Assembly: GCA_003242355.1 (NCBI GenBank)
Contig: QGUH01000096.1
Coordinates: 1 to 8,957 of the forward strand
Length of the DNA stretch: 8,957 nucleotides
Origin: Pseudomonadota bacterium
GTDB lineage: Bacteria > Myxococcota_A > Polyangia > Polyangiales > Polyangiaceae
Reading direction: 5' to 3'
Made by a program: the position numbers and the translations under genes. Positions 1 through 7,317 of this stretch are shown piece after piece; position 1 is the first letter of the stretch, and each line of letters starts with the position of its first letter. The notes under the pieces are model-generated. The model had not been told where the DNA came from, ran no database searches, and worked only from the letters and a program-made list of their open reading frames with translations.

Positions 1-2693
1 CCATCCAGGGATGCGGGCCGAACCGGGGGGGGCAGGCCGCCGAAACTCCGTTCGGGAACGCGGACGCGCGCCCCGAACGGCGCCCGCCCGAGCTCACGCC
101 GATCCGCCGCGATCGAACGCGGCACGCGCACGCCCGTCCACTCGGCGTCTGCCACGAGGAGCGTGCCCGTGGCGTCGAAGAGCTCGGCATCGACGCGCGC
201 CGTGCCGTTCTCCGAGGAGGCTTCCAGCGCGAGATCGACGCCCTGGACCGACCAGGGCTCCGCCGCCCGCGCCGTTTCGCGCGTCGGCGTCTGCTCGATG
301 TCGGGGCGAGCGCCGGCCAGAACGAGTGACTGCGTTCGAAGGCGCGCGCGGAGCGCCGGGGCGCTGGGAGCGCTCTCGGACCGGCGCGCGGTGACCTCGT
401 AGCGCACCACGCCCTCGGCGCGCCCGATTCCGGCGCGCGCGAGCACGGGCCCGAGCTCGTCCAGACGCAGCTCGCCAGAGAGGGAGACCGAGCCGGTGAA
501 CCGCTCGAGGTCGGTTGGTGTAAGCGAAAGCTCGCGCACGTCCACCCCCTCGAGCTCGATGTGACTCGTCGCGCCGGGTTGCACCGCGAGATCGAGCGAG
601 CCCCCGAGCTTGCCCGCGACGACTTCGAGATCGGCTCGGGCGCTTCCCCCTTCTACGTCGCCGATGGTCACGGCGCGCACGTCCGCTTGGAGGGCTCCGC
701 GCGCTCGTCGCCCTTTGCCGGAGAAGTGAGCCGTGGCCGAGACTTCGCCCGAGCGCAGCTCGGTTCGGATGCCGAAGATGGCGAGCAAGCGCGCAACGTC
801 GAGCTCGGCCGCGTGCAGATCGAGCGCCTCGAGCCGTCCCGTCCACACGACGGAGAGCTCGACCTGCCCCGGCCCGGCGAGCGTGAAGCGGTCGACGACG
901 ATGTGTTTGCCGTTCACGGCCACCTGGTCCGCGCGCGCCGTCAGCGCGCCGTCTCGATCGCGCACCCAGAGCTCGGGCGAGCGAACGACGAGAGTGTCCC
1001 CCGGCGCAACCGTCGCACGCGCGACGATCGACTCCGGGTCCGTACCCGAAGCGCGCACGACGACGTCGAAACGCTCCGGGGCTCCCACGGCCGAGACGCG
1101 AACGTCCGTGAGCTCCCGTCCGGGCACGCTCACCGATTCGGCGCTCGCTCGCGCCTCGAAGCGGAGGTGCTCCCGCTTGCCCTGGAGCGACACGGAAAAA
1201 TCGAGATCGCGCGCGGCCACCGTCGGATGGGCGACCTCGGCGAGATCGCCGGAAAGGGTCGCCTCCAGTGTGCCCGTCGCGGACTCGAAGCGACCCGAGA
1301 CCGAAAAGCTCCCGCGCGCCCGAGCTCCGAGCGCGGCGAGCGCTTCGGGCCGATCGAGGTTGCCGTGTCCGGTGGCGCGCGCAACGACGCCGCGCTCGAC
1401 GGCTTCCACGTCGTACTCGATGCGCACCGACGCGCGTGGATCGCCGACCTCGATCGAGCCTTCGGCGCTCGGTCTCGCCCGCTTCCCCTCCGGAACGCGC
1501 GCCCGTCCCTCTACTACGAGCGGCGGCATCGTTCGCGCCGCGACCGTCGAATCGGAGGACGTGAGCCGGTACTCGGCGCGGATGCCCTCGGCGTCGGAGT
1601 CCAGCGTGAGCACCAGCGAGAACCCGATGTCCGTTCGCACGCCGTCTCGGAGAAGCGCCGCGAGATCGATGGAGCGCCCCTCCACCACCCAGCGCGCCCG
1701 CGGACGCTCGCTCACGAAAACGGTCCCGCGCGCCGCGACGCGCGCTCGCCCTCGTGTCAGCTCGATCTCGCCGGCGAGCTTCGGAAGAGTCCCGCGCACT
1801 CGCACGAGGAGCGTCAGCGGTCCTTCGGGCGCGAGCGCCGGCACGAGGCGCTGCAGCGTCGCGGGAACGATCTCGGGTGAACGCACCACGGCGTCCACCT
1901 CGTCGCCGTCGAGACGTGCCGTGACGAGCACCGCTGAGCCGGCAACGCGCGCGTCAACGGTCGCCCGCGCACGTCGACCCGCGCTGCCCACCTTCGGCAT
2001 CACGAGCTCGCCCGAGATCGTGCCCTGCACCTCTCCGACCGTGGGGACGCCCCGCGCGACGAGCACGAGGTGTTCGAGACGCGCCTCGATGCGTCGGGGC
2101 GCCACGGTGAGCGCCGCCTTCGTCTCTCCGAGATCGACGTCGACGTTCCCGTAGCCCGCGAGCGCTCCCCGAACGCGCACGCTGCGAAGCGCGATCGCGT
2201 CGACCACGACCGTCGTCGAGCTCTCCTCCCCTTTCGGAGCCGGCGTCCGCGGCTCGAACGTCCGCGCAAGCGACGGCGCGCCCTTGCCGTCGTCGATCAA
2301 CCGAATCCCGATTCGCTCGACCGCGACTCGATCGATCGAAACGAGCAGCGGTCGATCGGTCTTCGCGACGACGTCCCAGAGCAGGCGCGGCCAGAACAAC
2401 CGAACGTCCGCATCGACCGCGTCCACGACCAGGCGCCCCTCGGGGTCGAACACCTGGACGTCGGCACCGCGCACGCCGAACGCGTCGATCCGCGAGAGGG
2501 CGCGCACGACGATGCGTCCGCGAAAGGTCGTGGAGAGCGCATCCGTCGCCCGCTCGGCGATCCGCGCGCGCACGGGGCCGAAGTTCGCGCCGAGGAGCGC
2601 AAGCCCCAGCACCACCACGATGACGAGGACGACCACCGCGAACGCGCGGGCGACTTTGCCGACGAGGGCGGGAACGTGCCGGCGCGGCGTCAT
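1..2693 (-). CDS. tamB: TamB-like translocation/assembly module protein (C-terminus beyond the left edge)
   Basis: Likely inner-membrane-anchored, periplasm-spanning AsmA/TamB-family protein that works with a TamA-type barrel in outer-membrane protein assembly or lipid transport. The frame is open from the ATG at 2693 to the window edge, about 898 codons without a stop, so the C-terminal TamB (DUF490) domain, which defines the family, is not visible. A basic start (MTPRRH) is followed by a single hydrophobic helix at about residues 18-37 (VVVLVIVVVLGLALLG), a signal anchor. Next comes a typical TamB N-terminal stretch (GRIVVRALSRIDAFGVRGAD, residues 59-78). The rest is monotonous short beta-strand sequence rich in V, L, R, G and D with few Cys, as expected for a beta-taco groove. 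Its start overlaps the stop of the Omp85 gene (TGATG) and a GGAGAG lies 8 nt upstream, so translation is probably coupled. Family TamB proteins usually exceed 1200 residues. The assignment rests on N-terminal architecture and gene order. Confidence 0.85.
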   Translation of the reverse strand, partial: MTPRRHVPALVGKVARAFAVVVLVIVVVLGLALLGANFGPVRARIAERATDALSTTFRGRIVVRALSRIDAFGVRGADVQVFDPEGRLVVDAVDADVRLFWPRLLWDVVAKTDRPLLVSIDRVAVERIGIRLIDDGKGAPSLARTFEPRTPAPKGEESSTTVVVDAIALRSVRVRGALAGYGNVDVDLGETKAALTVAPRRIEARLEHLVLVARGVPTVGEVQGTISGELVMPKVGSAGRRARATVDARVAGSAVLVTARLDGDEVDAVVRSPEIVPATLQRLVPALAPEGPLTLLVRVRGTLPKLAGEIELTRGRARVAARGTVFVSERPRARWVVEGRSIDLAALLRDGVRTDIGFSLVLTLDSDAEGIRAEYRLTSSDSTVAARTMPPLVVEGRARVPEGKRARPSAEGSIEVGDPRASVRIEYDVEAVERGVVARATGHGNLDRPEALAALGARARGSFSVSGRFESATGTLEATLSGDLAEVAHPTVAARDLDFSVSLQGKREHLRFEARASAESVSVPGRELTDVRVSAVGAPERFDVVVRASGTDPESIVARATVAPGDTLVVRSPELWVRDRDGALTARADQVAVNGKHIVVDRFTLAGPGQVELSVVWTGRLEALDLHAAELDVARLLAIFGIRTELRSGEVSATAHFSGKGRRARGALQADVRAVTIGDVEGGSARADLEVVAGKLGGSLDLAVQPGATSHIELEGVDVRELSLTPTDLERFTGSVSLSGELRLDELGPVLARAGIGRAEGVVRYEVTARRSESAPSAPALRARLRTQSLVLAGARPDIEQTPTRETARAAEPWSVQGVDLALEASSENGTARVDAELFDATGTLLVADAEWTGVRVPRSIAADRRELGRAPFGARVRVPERSFGGLPPPVRPASLD

Positions 2694-4807
2694 CAGAACG
2701 GCTCTCCGATGCCGAACGACACTGCAATCGGTAAGCCGAAGATTTCGTCCGGAATCCGTTCCGCCGTGTCGCTCGTTTGCAGACCCGGAATCCGGTAGCC
2801 GACGTCCAACCGAATCGGCCCGATCGGCGTCTCGTAACGCAAGCCGAGGCCCGTGCTCAGGTGCGGCCGATCGAGGCGCAGGTCGAGCTCGTACGGAGAC
2901 ACGTCGGCGGCGTCGAGGAACAGCGCGCCGCCCAAGGGTCCCCGAATCGGAAACCGGATCTCGGCGCTCGCCTCCCAGAGCGAGAGCCCACCCAGCGGAA
3001 GGTCGCACGCCGCCGCCGAGAAGCGGGGATCGGAGGGCTCGCAGATCTCCACCACGTCTTCGGTGGTCTGCCCGGGGTTGTAGAACGGCACAACCCCGTG
3101 CGGACCGATTTCGCGCAGACCGTAACCGCGATTCGACGCCGCACCGCCGGCGAAGAACCCTCGCAAGAACATCAGCTGAACGTCGCGCACCCAGTCGGCC
3201 TCGGAGACCCCCGGTCCGGGCGTACCGGTGCTCGCGTTGCTCGCCACCGTCTCGCCGTAGTTGAACGCGAACAGGAAACCGACGCTGGCGCGAAACGCGA
3301 GCGTCACGTCGTCGCTCAGCGGAAAGTACACGCGGCCCTCGGGCTGCACCTTCACGTCTCGGGCTTCGCCTCCGAGCCCCGCCGCTTGCAGCACGGTGCT
3401 CAGGTAGGCGCCCTTCGTCGGCCGGAGCGCGCTGTCTCGGAAATCCGCACGCACGAACAGCTCCGGATACGAGACGAGCGCGCTGCCGAGGTTCGGATCG
3501 AGCGTCCCGAGATACGTGAAGGGATCGTTGAGCTGGACGTTGTGCGACAACGATCCGAACAGCCCGAAACGAAACGACCGTTCCACGCCCGCCGAAACGC
3601 GAAGCTCGCGGTACCCCAGAATGGGAACGTCCGGATCGCGCTCGGTCGAGAGCAGCACCGGATAAATCGAAAGTTGCCCCCGCAGAAGGCCGTGCGTCCG
3701 CGACTCGATGAATCCGGGCTGCCGGAACTCGAGCCGGAGCCGCGCCATCGGCAAGAGCCGCTCCGGCGGCTCGAAGTACGGGACGCGCGTCGGATGGATC
3801 ACCACCCCGGGCTCGCCCTCGACCGAGAACGACCGCAGGCCTCCGAGGAAGTTCCGATCTTCCCAGCCCGCGAGCAAGCGCACGCGGGTCCGCTGGCTGT
3901 CGATCTCGAGGCCGCCACCGAAATAGACGGTGTGGAAACGGCTCGGCTCGAGCCGAACGTGCATCGGCAATACCTCGCGCCGTTCCTCGACGGCGGCCGG
4001 ATCCGGCTCGATCGACACCGAGCTGAACACGCCGAGATCGAGGGCGGCGCGCTCGGCCGCTTCGATGCTCGAAAGCGAGTAGACGGTCCCCGGCTCGAGG
4101 CCGAGCGCGGCGCGCACGCGCTCTTCCGGGAGATGGTCGAGGCCGGTGATTCGGATTTCACCCAGGCGAACGCGCGGCCCGCGCTCGACCCAGTAACCGA
4201 CACTCGCCAGGTTCCGCGTGATGTCCACGTCGGCCGCGCGCCGGATGGTCGCGTAGGCGAAGCCGCCGTTCTGCAACGCGCGCTCGAGCTCCGCGCTGGC
4301 TCGCGCGAAGGCTTCTTCCTCGAAGCGCTCTCCGACGCGCACCACGTCACGAATGCTTTCGACGGCGAGCTCCTGGAGCTCGGGCGACAGATCCTCGAGA
4401 CCGTGGACATCGACGCGCCCGACGCGCACCGGCTCGCCCTCCTCGACCACCACCTCCACGGTCACGTGCGCGTCCCCCGTGTAATAGACGCGCCCGGCGC
4501 GCACGCGCGCGCGGTAGAACCCGCGCGACCGATAATAGCGCTCGATCCGCTGTAGGTCGCGCTCGAGCACGTACCGATCGAAAATCTCGTAATCGTAGAT
4601 CACACCCGGAAACAACCCGAGGAAGCGCGGTGTCTCGCGCGTCGCGATGCGGCGCTCGATCTCTCCATCGGAGATCGCGCGGTTGCCGGAAATGAAGACT
4701 CGATCGAGCGCCCAGCGTTGGGGCGGGATGTTGGTACATCCCCCCAAAACGAGGCAGAACGCGACTGCCCCGGCGAGCAGCAACCGGTAGGAAGCGAGTG
4801 GCTTCAC
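2693..4807 (-). CDS. tamA: TamA/BamA-type Omp85 outer-membrane assembly protein, probable lipoprotein variant (TamL-like)
   Basis: Outer-membrane beta-barrel assembly protein of the Omp85 superfamily, expected to act with the overlapping downstream TamB-like protein. From the chosen GTG start it has 704 residues; E. coli TamA has 577. An N-terminal signal with n-region MKPLASYR, a hydrophobic core and lipobox LGGC puts Cys24 as a lipidated first mature residue. About three POTRA domains follow (roughly residues 32-268; e.g. DRVFISGNRAISDGEIERRI and VGRVDVHGLEDLSPE). The barrel occupies the rest. The conserved loop-6 motif FFAGGAASNRGYG is at about 551-563, PIGPIRLDVGYRIPG at about 661-675, and the protein ends in Phe as a beta-signal strand (VSFGIGEPF). 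The frame is open further upstream, with ATG at 4915 and 4897 and GTG at 4831. The 4915 and 4897 starts would run into the divergent gene starting at 4896 and would bury the signal peptide behind 30 or more residues, so 4807 is preferred, though it has no strong ribosome binding site. TamA versus a second BamA cannot be settled without a tree; the neighbour favours TamA/TamL. Confidence 0.88.
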   Translation of the reverse strand: MKPLASYRLLLAGAVAFCLVLGGCTNIPPQRWALDRVFISGNRAISDGEIERRIATRETPRFLGLFPGVIYDYEIFDRYVLERDLQRIERYYRSRGFYRARVRAGRVYYTGDAHVTVEVVVEEGEPVRVGRVDVHGLEDLSPELQELAVESIRDVVRVGERFEEEAFARASAELERALQNGGFAYATIRRAADVDITRNLASVGYWVERGPRVRLGEIRITGLDHLPEERVRAALGLEPGTVYSLSSIEAAERAALDLGVFSSVSIEPDPAAVEERREVLPMHVRLEPSRFHTVYFGGGLEIDSQRTRVRLLAGWEDRNFLGGLRSFSVEGEPGVVIHPTRVPYFEPPERLLPMARLRLEFRQPGFIESRTHGLLRGQLSIYPVLLSTERDPDVPILGYRELRVSAGVERSFRFGLFGSLSHNVQLNDPFTYLGTLDPNLGSALVSYPELFVRADFRDSALRPTKGAYLSTVLQAAGLGGEARDVKVQPEGRVYFPLSDDVTLAFRASVGFLFAFNYGETVASNASTGTPGPGVSEADWVRDVQLMFLRGFFAGGAASNRGYGLREIGPHGVVPFYNPGQTTEDVVEICEPSDPRFSAAACDLPLGGLSLWEASAEIRFPIRGPLGGALFLDAADVSPYELDLRLDRPHLSTGLGLRYETPIGPIRLDVGYRIPGLQTSDTAERIPDEIFGLPIAVSFGIGEPF
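2702..2707 (-). promoter_or_regulatory. Ribosome binding site of the tamB-like gene
   Basis: GGAGAG on the minus strand, 8 nt before the ATG at 2693, inside the last codons of the Omp85 gene. It supports this start and coupled translation through the TGATG overlap. Confidence 0.6.
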
Positions 4808-4895
4808 GCTTCGTCGGGCTGCGTCACGCACGCGGGGCGCTCTTGCAACGACCGCGCCGCACGCTGGAACGAACTCTGCTTGCGCCGAGGGGCGC
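4808..4895. promoter_or_regulatory. Divergent intergenic region between the Omp85 gene and the WXXGXW lipoprotein gene
   Basis: These 88 bp separate the preferred starts of two divergently transcribed genes, so promoters for both are expected here or just inside the coding ends. I cannot point to a convincing -35/-10 pair: TTGCAA at 4843-4848 has no good -10 partner at 16-18 bp. GAGGGG at 4887-4892 is a plausible ribosome binding site for the plus-strand gene. If the Omp85 gene really starts at 4915 or 4897, there is no intergenic space at all. Confidence 0.4.
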
Positions 4896-5366
4896 ATGGG
4901 CGTCGTTGCCGTCATCGCCCTCGGGCGACGAGCCGTTGGAAAAGCGTCATCCGTCGAACGGATCGGCGTTCTGGCGATCGCGCTCGGCTCCGCATGCTCG
5001 CCCTCCGTGACCCTGGCACCCGAAGGACGCCACGCGTCGGGTGCGTTCGCGGAAGTGCCGTATCCGCCACCAGCAGCGCTCGTCGAGGTCGTTCCGCGCG
5101 CGCGTCCCCGAAACGCCGTGTGGGTCGATGGCTACTGGACGTGGCGGGGCGACTATTACGTCTGGCAACGGGGTGGCTGGGTCCTGCCGCCTCCGGGGAG
5201 CACGTTCGCGCCCTGGAAAACGCGATACACCGCGCAAGGCCAGCTGCTCTTCGCGCCGGGACGCTGGTATGGCGCGGATGGTCGAGAGATCGATCCGCCG
5301 GAGCTCGTAGTCCCGGCGCGAACACCGCCCAATCAACGCACCGTAGAAACCGAAGCCGCACGCTGA
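4896..5366 (+). CDS. Small WXXGXW-repeat (YXWGXW-type) probable lipoprotein
   Basis: 156-residue exported protein of unknown function. The N-terminus is basic (RR at 11-12, K16, R22), followed by a short hydrophobic core (IGVLAIALGSAC) and Cys34, a loose lipobox (GSAC). The mature part starts with a Pro-rich linker (VPYPPPA, 55-61). It then has tryptophan/glycine repeats: WVDGYW (76-81), WRGDYYVWQRGGW (83-95), W107 and PGRW (121-124). This pattern matches the WXXGXW/YXWGXW repeat family, which is common in envelope proteins of Gram-negative bacteria and has no firm biochemical role. The ATG at 4896 has GAGG five bases upstream; the signal peptide is somewhat long and I see no in-frame ATG or GTG closer to it. 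It is transcribed away from the Omp85 gene, and 216 bp separate it from the next gene, so it is probably monocistronic. Lipidation is less certain than export because the lipobox is not canonical. Confidence 0.75.
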   Translation: MGVVAVIALGRRAVGKASSVERIGVLAIALGSACSPSVTLAPEGRHASGAFAEVPYPPPAALVEVVPRARPRNAVWVDGYWTWRGDYYVWQRGGWVLPPPGSTFAPWKTRYTAQGQLLFAPGRWYGADGREIDPPELVVPARTPPNQRTVETEAAR

Positions 5367-5565
5367 CGGCATTCCCGCACGCGAGGCGATTTGCGCCCTG
5401 CGCGCCAGAACGCCGCAATCACCCCCGAATGCGAAGACAGCCGGGCGTTCGGCGATCCGCCACGCCGCTCGAGCACTCGGGGAACGCTGTCACACTGCGC
5501 GCCCGCAGCCCACCCGCTCCGGTGCGATTCGGGCGGCGCTGCCGAACAATCTGCGGAGACTTCCG

Positions 5566-5581
5566 TGGCACGGAGAGTGCA
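5566..5581 (+). promoter_or_regulatory. Sigma-54-like -24/-12 sequence (possible promoter)
   Basis: TGGCACG-GAGA-GTGCA matches the sigma-54 consensus TGGCACG-N4-TTGCA at all positions but one (T to G), with correct spacing between GG (5567-5568) and GC (5579-5580). The predicted start of transcription, about 5592, would fall just inside the gene starting at 5583, and the element overlaps that gene's ribosome binding site. It is therefore either a promoter for a shorter product and the kinase, or a chance match. No enhancer site for an activator was identified. Confidence 0.35.
5572..5577 (+). promoter_or_regulatory. Ribosome binding site of the holin-like membrane protein gene
   Basis: GGAGAG ending 5 nt before the GTG at 5583. 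This fixes the start there rather than at the far-upstream ATG (5391) or the GTG at 5577, which would sit directly on the ribosome binding site. Confidence 0.6.
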
Positions 5582-5582
5582 C

Positions 5583-5966
5583 GTGAGCCCCATCGTGCAG
5601 TCGCCCGGAACCGACCAGGATCCCGTGCACGCCTCCGCGCGCGTCATCGAGGGCGCCGTCGCCCTCGTCAGGGCCGAGTTGCGCCTCGTCACTTCCGAAG
5701 TTCGCGCCCGCGCCGTCGATGCCGCGGTCGGTGTCGCGCTCGCCGTCTCCGCGGTCGCGGTGGGTCAGGTCGCCCTGCTGCTCCTTGCGCTGTCTCCCGC
5801 GCTCGCCGCCGTTCAGCCCTGGCCCGTCGTGCTCGGAATGGTGGCCGTGCCCGTCGTCTTGGCGCTCGCCATCGCTGCGGTCGCTCTCCGCCGGATGCGC
5901 TCTCCGGCCAGGCCGCTCGGAGATTCCCATGGATCCCGCAACTCAGGTTTCCCAGCGCATTCGTGA
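5583..5966 (+). CDS. Small two-helix membrane protein, phage-holin-3_6/YqjE-like
   Basis: 127-residue integral membrane protein. A polar N-terminus (1-20) leads into an amphipathic helix (VIEGAVALVRAELRLVTSEV, 21-40). Two hydrophobic helices follow, at about 47-70 (VGVALAVSAVAVGQVALLLL within it) and about 82-102 (VVLGMVAVPVVLALAIAAVA), then a basic stop (LRRMR) and a short polar tail. The helix beginning LVRAEL, followed by two membrane segments, is the layout of the family named putative Actinobacteriophage holin III (Phage_holin_3_6) and of E. coli YqjE. Despite the name, most members are chromosomal and nothing here suggests a prophage or lysis. The function is unknown. The start is GTG with GGAGAG upstream. 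Its last 38 bases overlap the start of the kinase gene in another frame, so the two are very likely co-transcribed and perhaps translationally coupled. Family assignment is by layout, so moderate confidence. Confidence 0.7.
   Translation: MSPIVQSPGTDQDPVHASARVIEGAVALVRAELRLVTSEVRARAVDAAVGVALAVSAVAVGQVALLLLALSPALAAVQPWPVVLGMVAVPVVLALAIAAVALRRMRSPARPLGDSHGSRNSGFPAHS
5919..5923 (+). promoter_or_regulatory. Ribosome binding site of the kinase gene
   Basis: GGAGA 5 nt before the ATG at 5929, lying within the end of the preceding gene. It supports 5929 as the kinase start; the same frame is open to an ATG at 5719, but that extension is only a shadow of the membrane-protein gene. Confidence 0.6.
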
Positions 5967-7290
5967 AGGCGCCGTGATCGCCGGCAAGTATCGACTCGAG
6001 TCGATGCTCGCCCGCGGCGGCATGGGGCTCATCTACCGCGCGCGTCATCTGGTCCTGGATCGACCGGTCGCGATCAAGATCGTCAAACCCGAGCTCATGC
6101 ATCGGCGGGACGCGGTCGCTCGCTTCTTGAACGAGGCGCGCTCGGTAGCGACGCTCGAGAGTGAGCACGTGGCGCGCGTGCTGGACGCGGGCTGGCTGAA
6201 AGACGGTCCGCCCTACATGGTGCTCGAATACCTCGAGGGCGCGGATCTCCGGACCGTGCTCAACGAGCGAGGCCCGTTCGCCGTCGAGCGCGCCGTCGAC
6301 CTCGTGCTCCAAGTGTGCGAAGCGCTCGCCGAGGCCCATCGCGCCGGCATCGTGCACCGCGACGTCAAGCCGGAGAACCTGTTCCTCACGCGCCGCAGCG
6401 ACGGCACCGACTGCATCAAGCTGCTCGACTTCGGGATTTCCAAACGCAACGACCCGGAGAAGGCGGCAGGGCGCTCCTATACGGTGGATGGCCAGAGTCT
6501 CGGCTCGCCGCATTACATGGCTCCCGAGCAGATGGCCTCTCCCGGGCGCGTCGACGCGCGGGCCGACATCTGGTCTGTCGGCGTCGTCCTGTTCGAGATG
6601 CTGTGTGGCCAGCCGCCGTTCGACGGCGAGACGGTCCCTACGGTGTGCGCTCAGGTCTTGTGCAGAGAGCCTCCGACGATCGAGCAGTTCCATCCCGGGG
6701 TTCCCGCGGAGCTGTCGCGCGTCATCGCCCGTTGTCTTTCCAAGTCGCCCGAGGCTCGCCCGGCCACGGTCGAACGCCTCGCCGAGGAGCTCGCTGCGTT
6801 CGCGACGAGCCTCGGCGCGACGTCGCTGTCGCGTATTCGGAGCGTCCGGGCGGCTCCCGTCGTTCCCCTGCCGGACCCTCTGGATCACGACACGTTGCCG
6901 GATGCTCCGCCGTCGAGCGACGTCCTCCCGCAACGCGGCGACACGCCACTCGGCACGGGCAAGCCAGCGCGCAAACGGCCGCTGCTGCGCGTGCTCGCCG
7001 CGTCCGCGGCTGCGTCTCTCGCCGCGCTCGCCGCGAGCTCGGGAATCGGCGAGTCGGCGGCCGTGATGAAACGGCTCGAGGGAACCGCGGCCACGGTCCG
7101 TGCGTTCGCAACGGAGCAGCTCGCGCGTGCGGGGCGCACGGAGGACTCGGCCGCTCCAGGACGACGGCGCAGCGCGCCGGAGTGCCCGTCGGAAGGGAGC
7201 GTGCACACCGATGCGGACTGTACGCCGCGAGACGAGCCCGGAATCACACCGGCCGCTATAGTTCCACCGCGCGTCGTAGCCGCGGAATGA
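5929..7290 (+). CDS. Hanks-type serine/threonine protein kinase with one C-terminal membrane segment
   Basis: 453-residue eukaryotic-like kinase that transfers phosphate from ATP to Ser/Thr of unknown partners. The kinase fold spans about 17-295 and appears complete. It has a glycine loop LARGGMGLIYRA (28-39), VAIK with Lys50, Glu69 of helix C (FLNEAR), HRDVKPEN (143-150, catalytic Asp145), DFG (167-169), GSPHYMAPE (192-200), DIWSVGV (213-219) and the late Arg277 (EARP). The activation segment has Ser193 where GTPxY is common, plus T185 as another possible phosphosite. A Pro/Asp-rich linker (about 308-345) leads to basic KPARKR and a weakly hydrophobic Ala/Leu helix (351-371), then about 80 residues that would lie in the periplasm, with two Cys (419, 431) and no recognisable domain such as PASTA. 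The tail could sense envelope signals, but that is inference. It overlaps the membrane-protein gene by 38 bp and ends 27 bp before the EEP gene. Confidence 0.92.
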   Translation: MDPATQVSQRIREGAVIAGKYRLESMLARGGMGLIYRARHLVLDRPVAIKIVKPELMHRRDAVARFLNEARSVATLESEHVARVLDAGWLKDGPPYMVLEYLEGADLRTVLNERGPFAVERAVDLVLQVCEALAEAHRAGIVHRDVKPENLFLTRRSDGTDCIKLLDFGISKRNDPEKAAGRSYTVDGQSLGSPHYMAPEQMASPGRVDARADIWSVGVVLFEMLCGQPPFDGETVPTVCAQVLCREPPTIEQFHPGVPAELSRVIARCLSKSPEARPATVERLAEELAAFATSLGATSLSRIRSVRAAPVVPLPDPLDHDTLPDAPPSSDVLPQRGDTPLGTGKPARKRPLLRVLAASAAASLAALAASSGIGESAAVMKRLEGTAATVRAFATEQLARAGRTEDSAAPGRRRSAPECPSEGSVHTDADCTPRDEPGITPAAIVPPRVVAAE

Positions 7291-7317
7291 AGCGAGGGGC
7301 TCGTCGCGCGATCGTCC

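Larger units (their letters stand above)
5367..5582. other. Non-coding spacer upstream of the four-gene plus-strand cluster
   Basis: I support no gene here. A plus-strand frame in phase with the next gene is open back to an ATG at 5391, but its translation (Arg/Pro/Ser/Cys-rich, no pattern) does not look like protein, and a better start with a ribosome binding site exists at 5583. I see no hairpin followed by a T-run that would terminate the preceding gene. The promoter of the downstream cluster most likely lies here. Confidence 0.5.

Noticed and set aside
561..2154. Two long plus-strand open frames (439 and 473 codons) opposite the TamB-like gene.
   Set aside because: Low-complexity Arg/Ser/Ala translations without motifs; the minus strand gives a coherent TamB-like protein over the whole stretch.
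2327..2360. Clustered CGATCG/GATCGATC palindromes.
   Set aside because: They lie in coding sequence and recur throughout the window as a result of composition and Arg/Asp/Ile codon choice; there is no regular spacing.
2777..4555. A 592-codon plus-strand open frame opposite the Omp85 gene.
   Set aside because: Shadow frame: the minus strand carries POTRA and barrel motifs in the right order.
5371..5405. A possible terminator hairpin after the WXXGXW gene (GCGAGGCG ... CGCCCTGCGC).
   Set aside because: The pairing is imperfect and there is no T-run; in DNA this GC-rich such partial palindromes are frequent.
5391..5582. An N-terminal extension of the holin-like gene back to ATG 5391.
   Set aside because: The sequence is compositionally random, and GTG 5583 has a good ribosome binding site and starts directly before the family-like region.
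5719..5928. An N-terminal extension of the kinase back to ATG 5719.
   Set aside because: It is the wrong frame of the membrane-protein gene, and ATG 5929 has a ribosome binding site and a normal short lead into the kinase fold.
5583..5966. A prophage lysis gene, suggested by the holin-family resemblance.
   Set aside because: No phage genes, endolysin or integrase nearby; the family is widespread in chromosomes and sits here in a kinase/lipid gene cluster.
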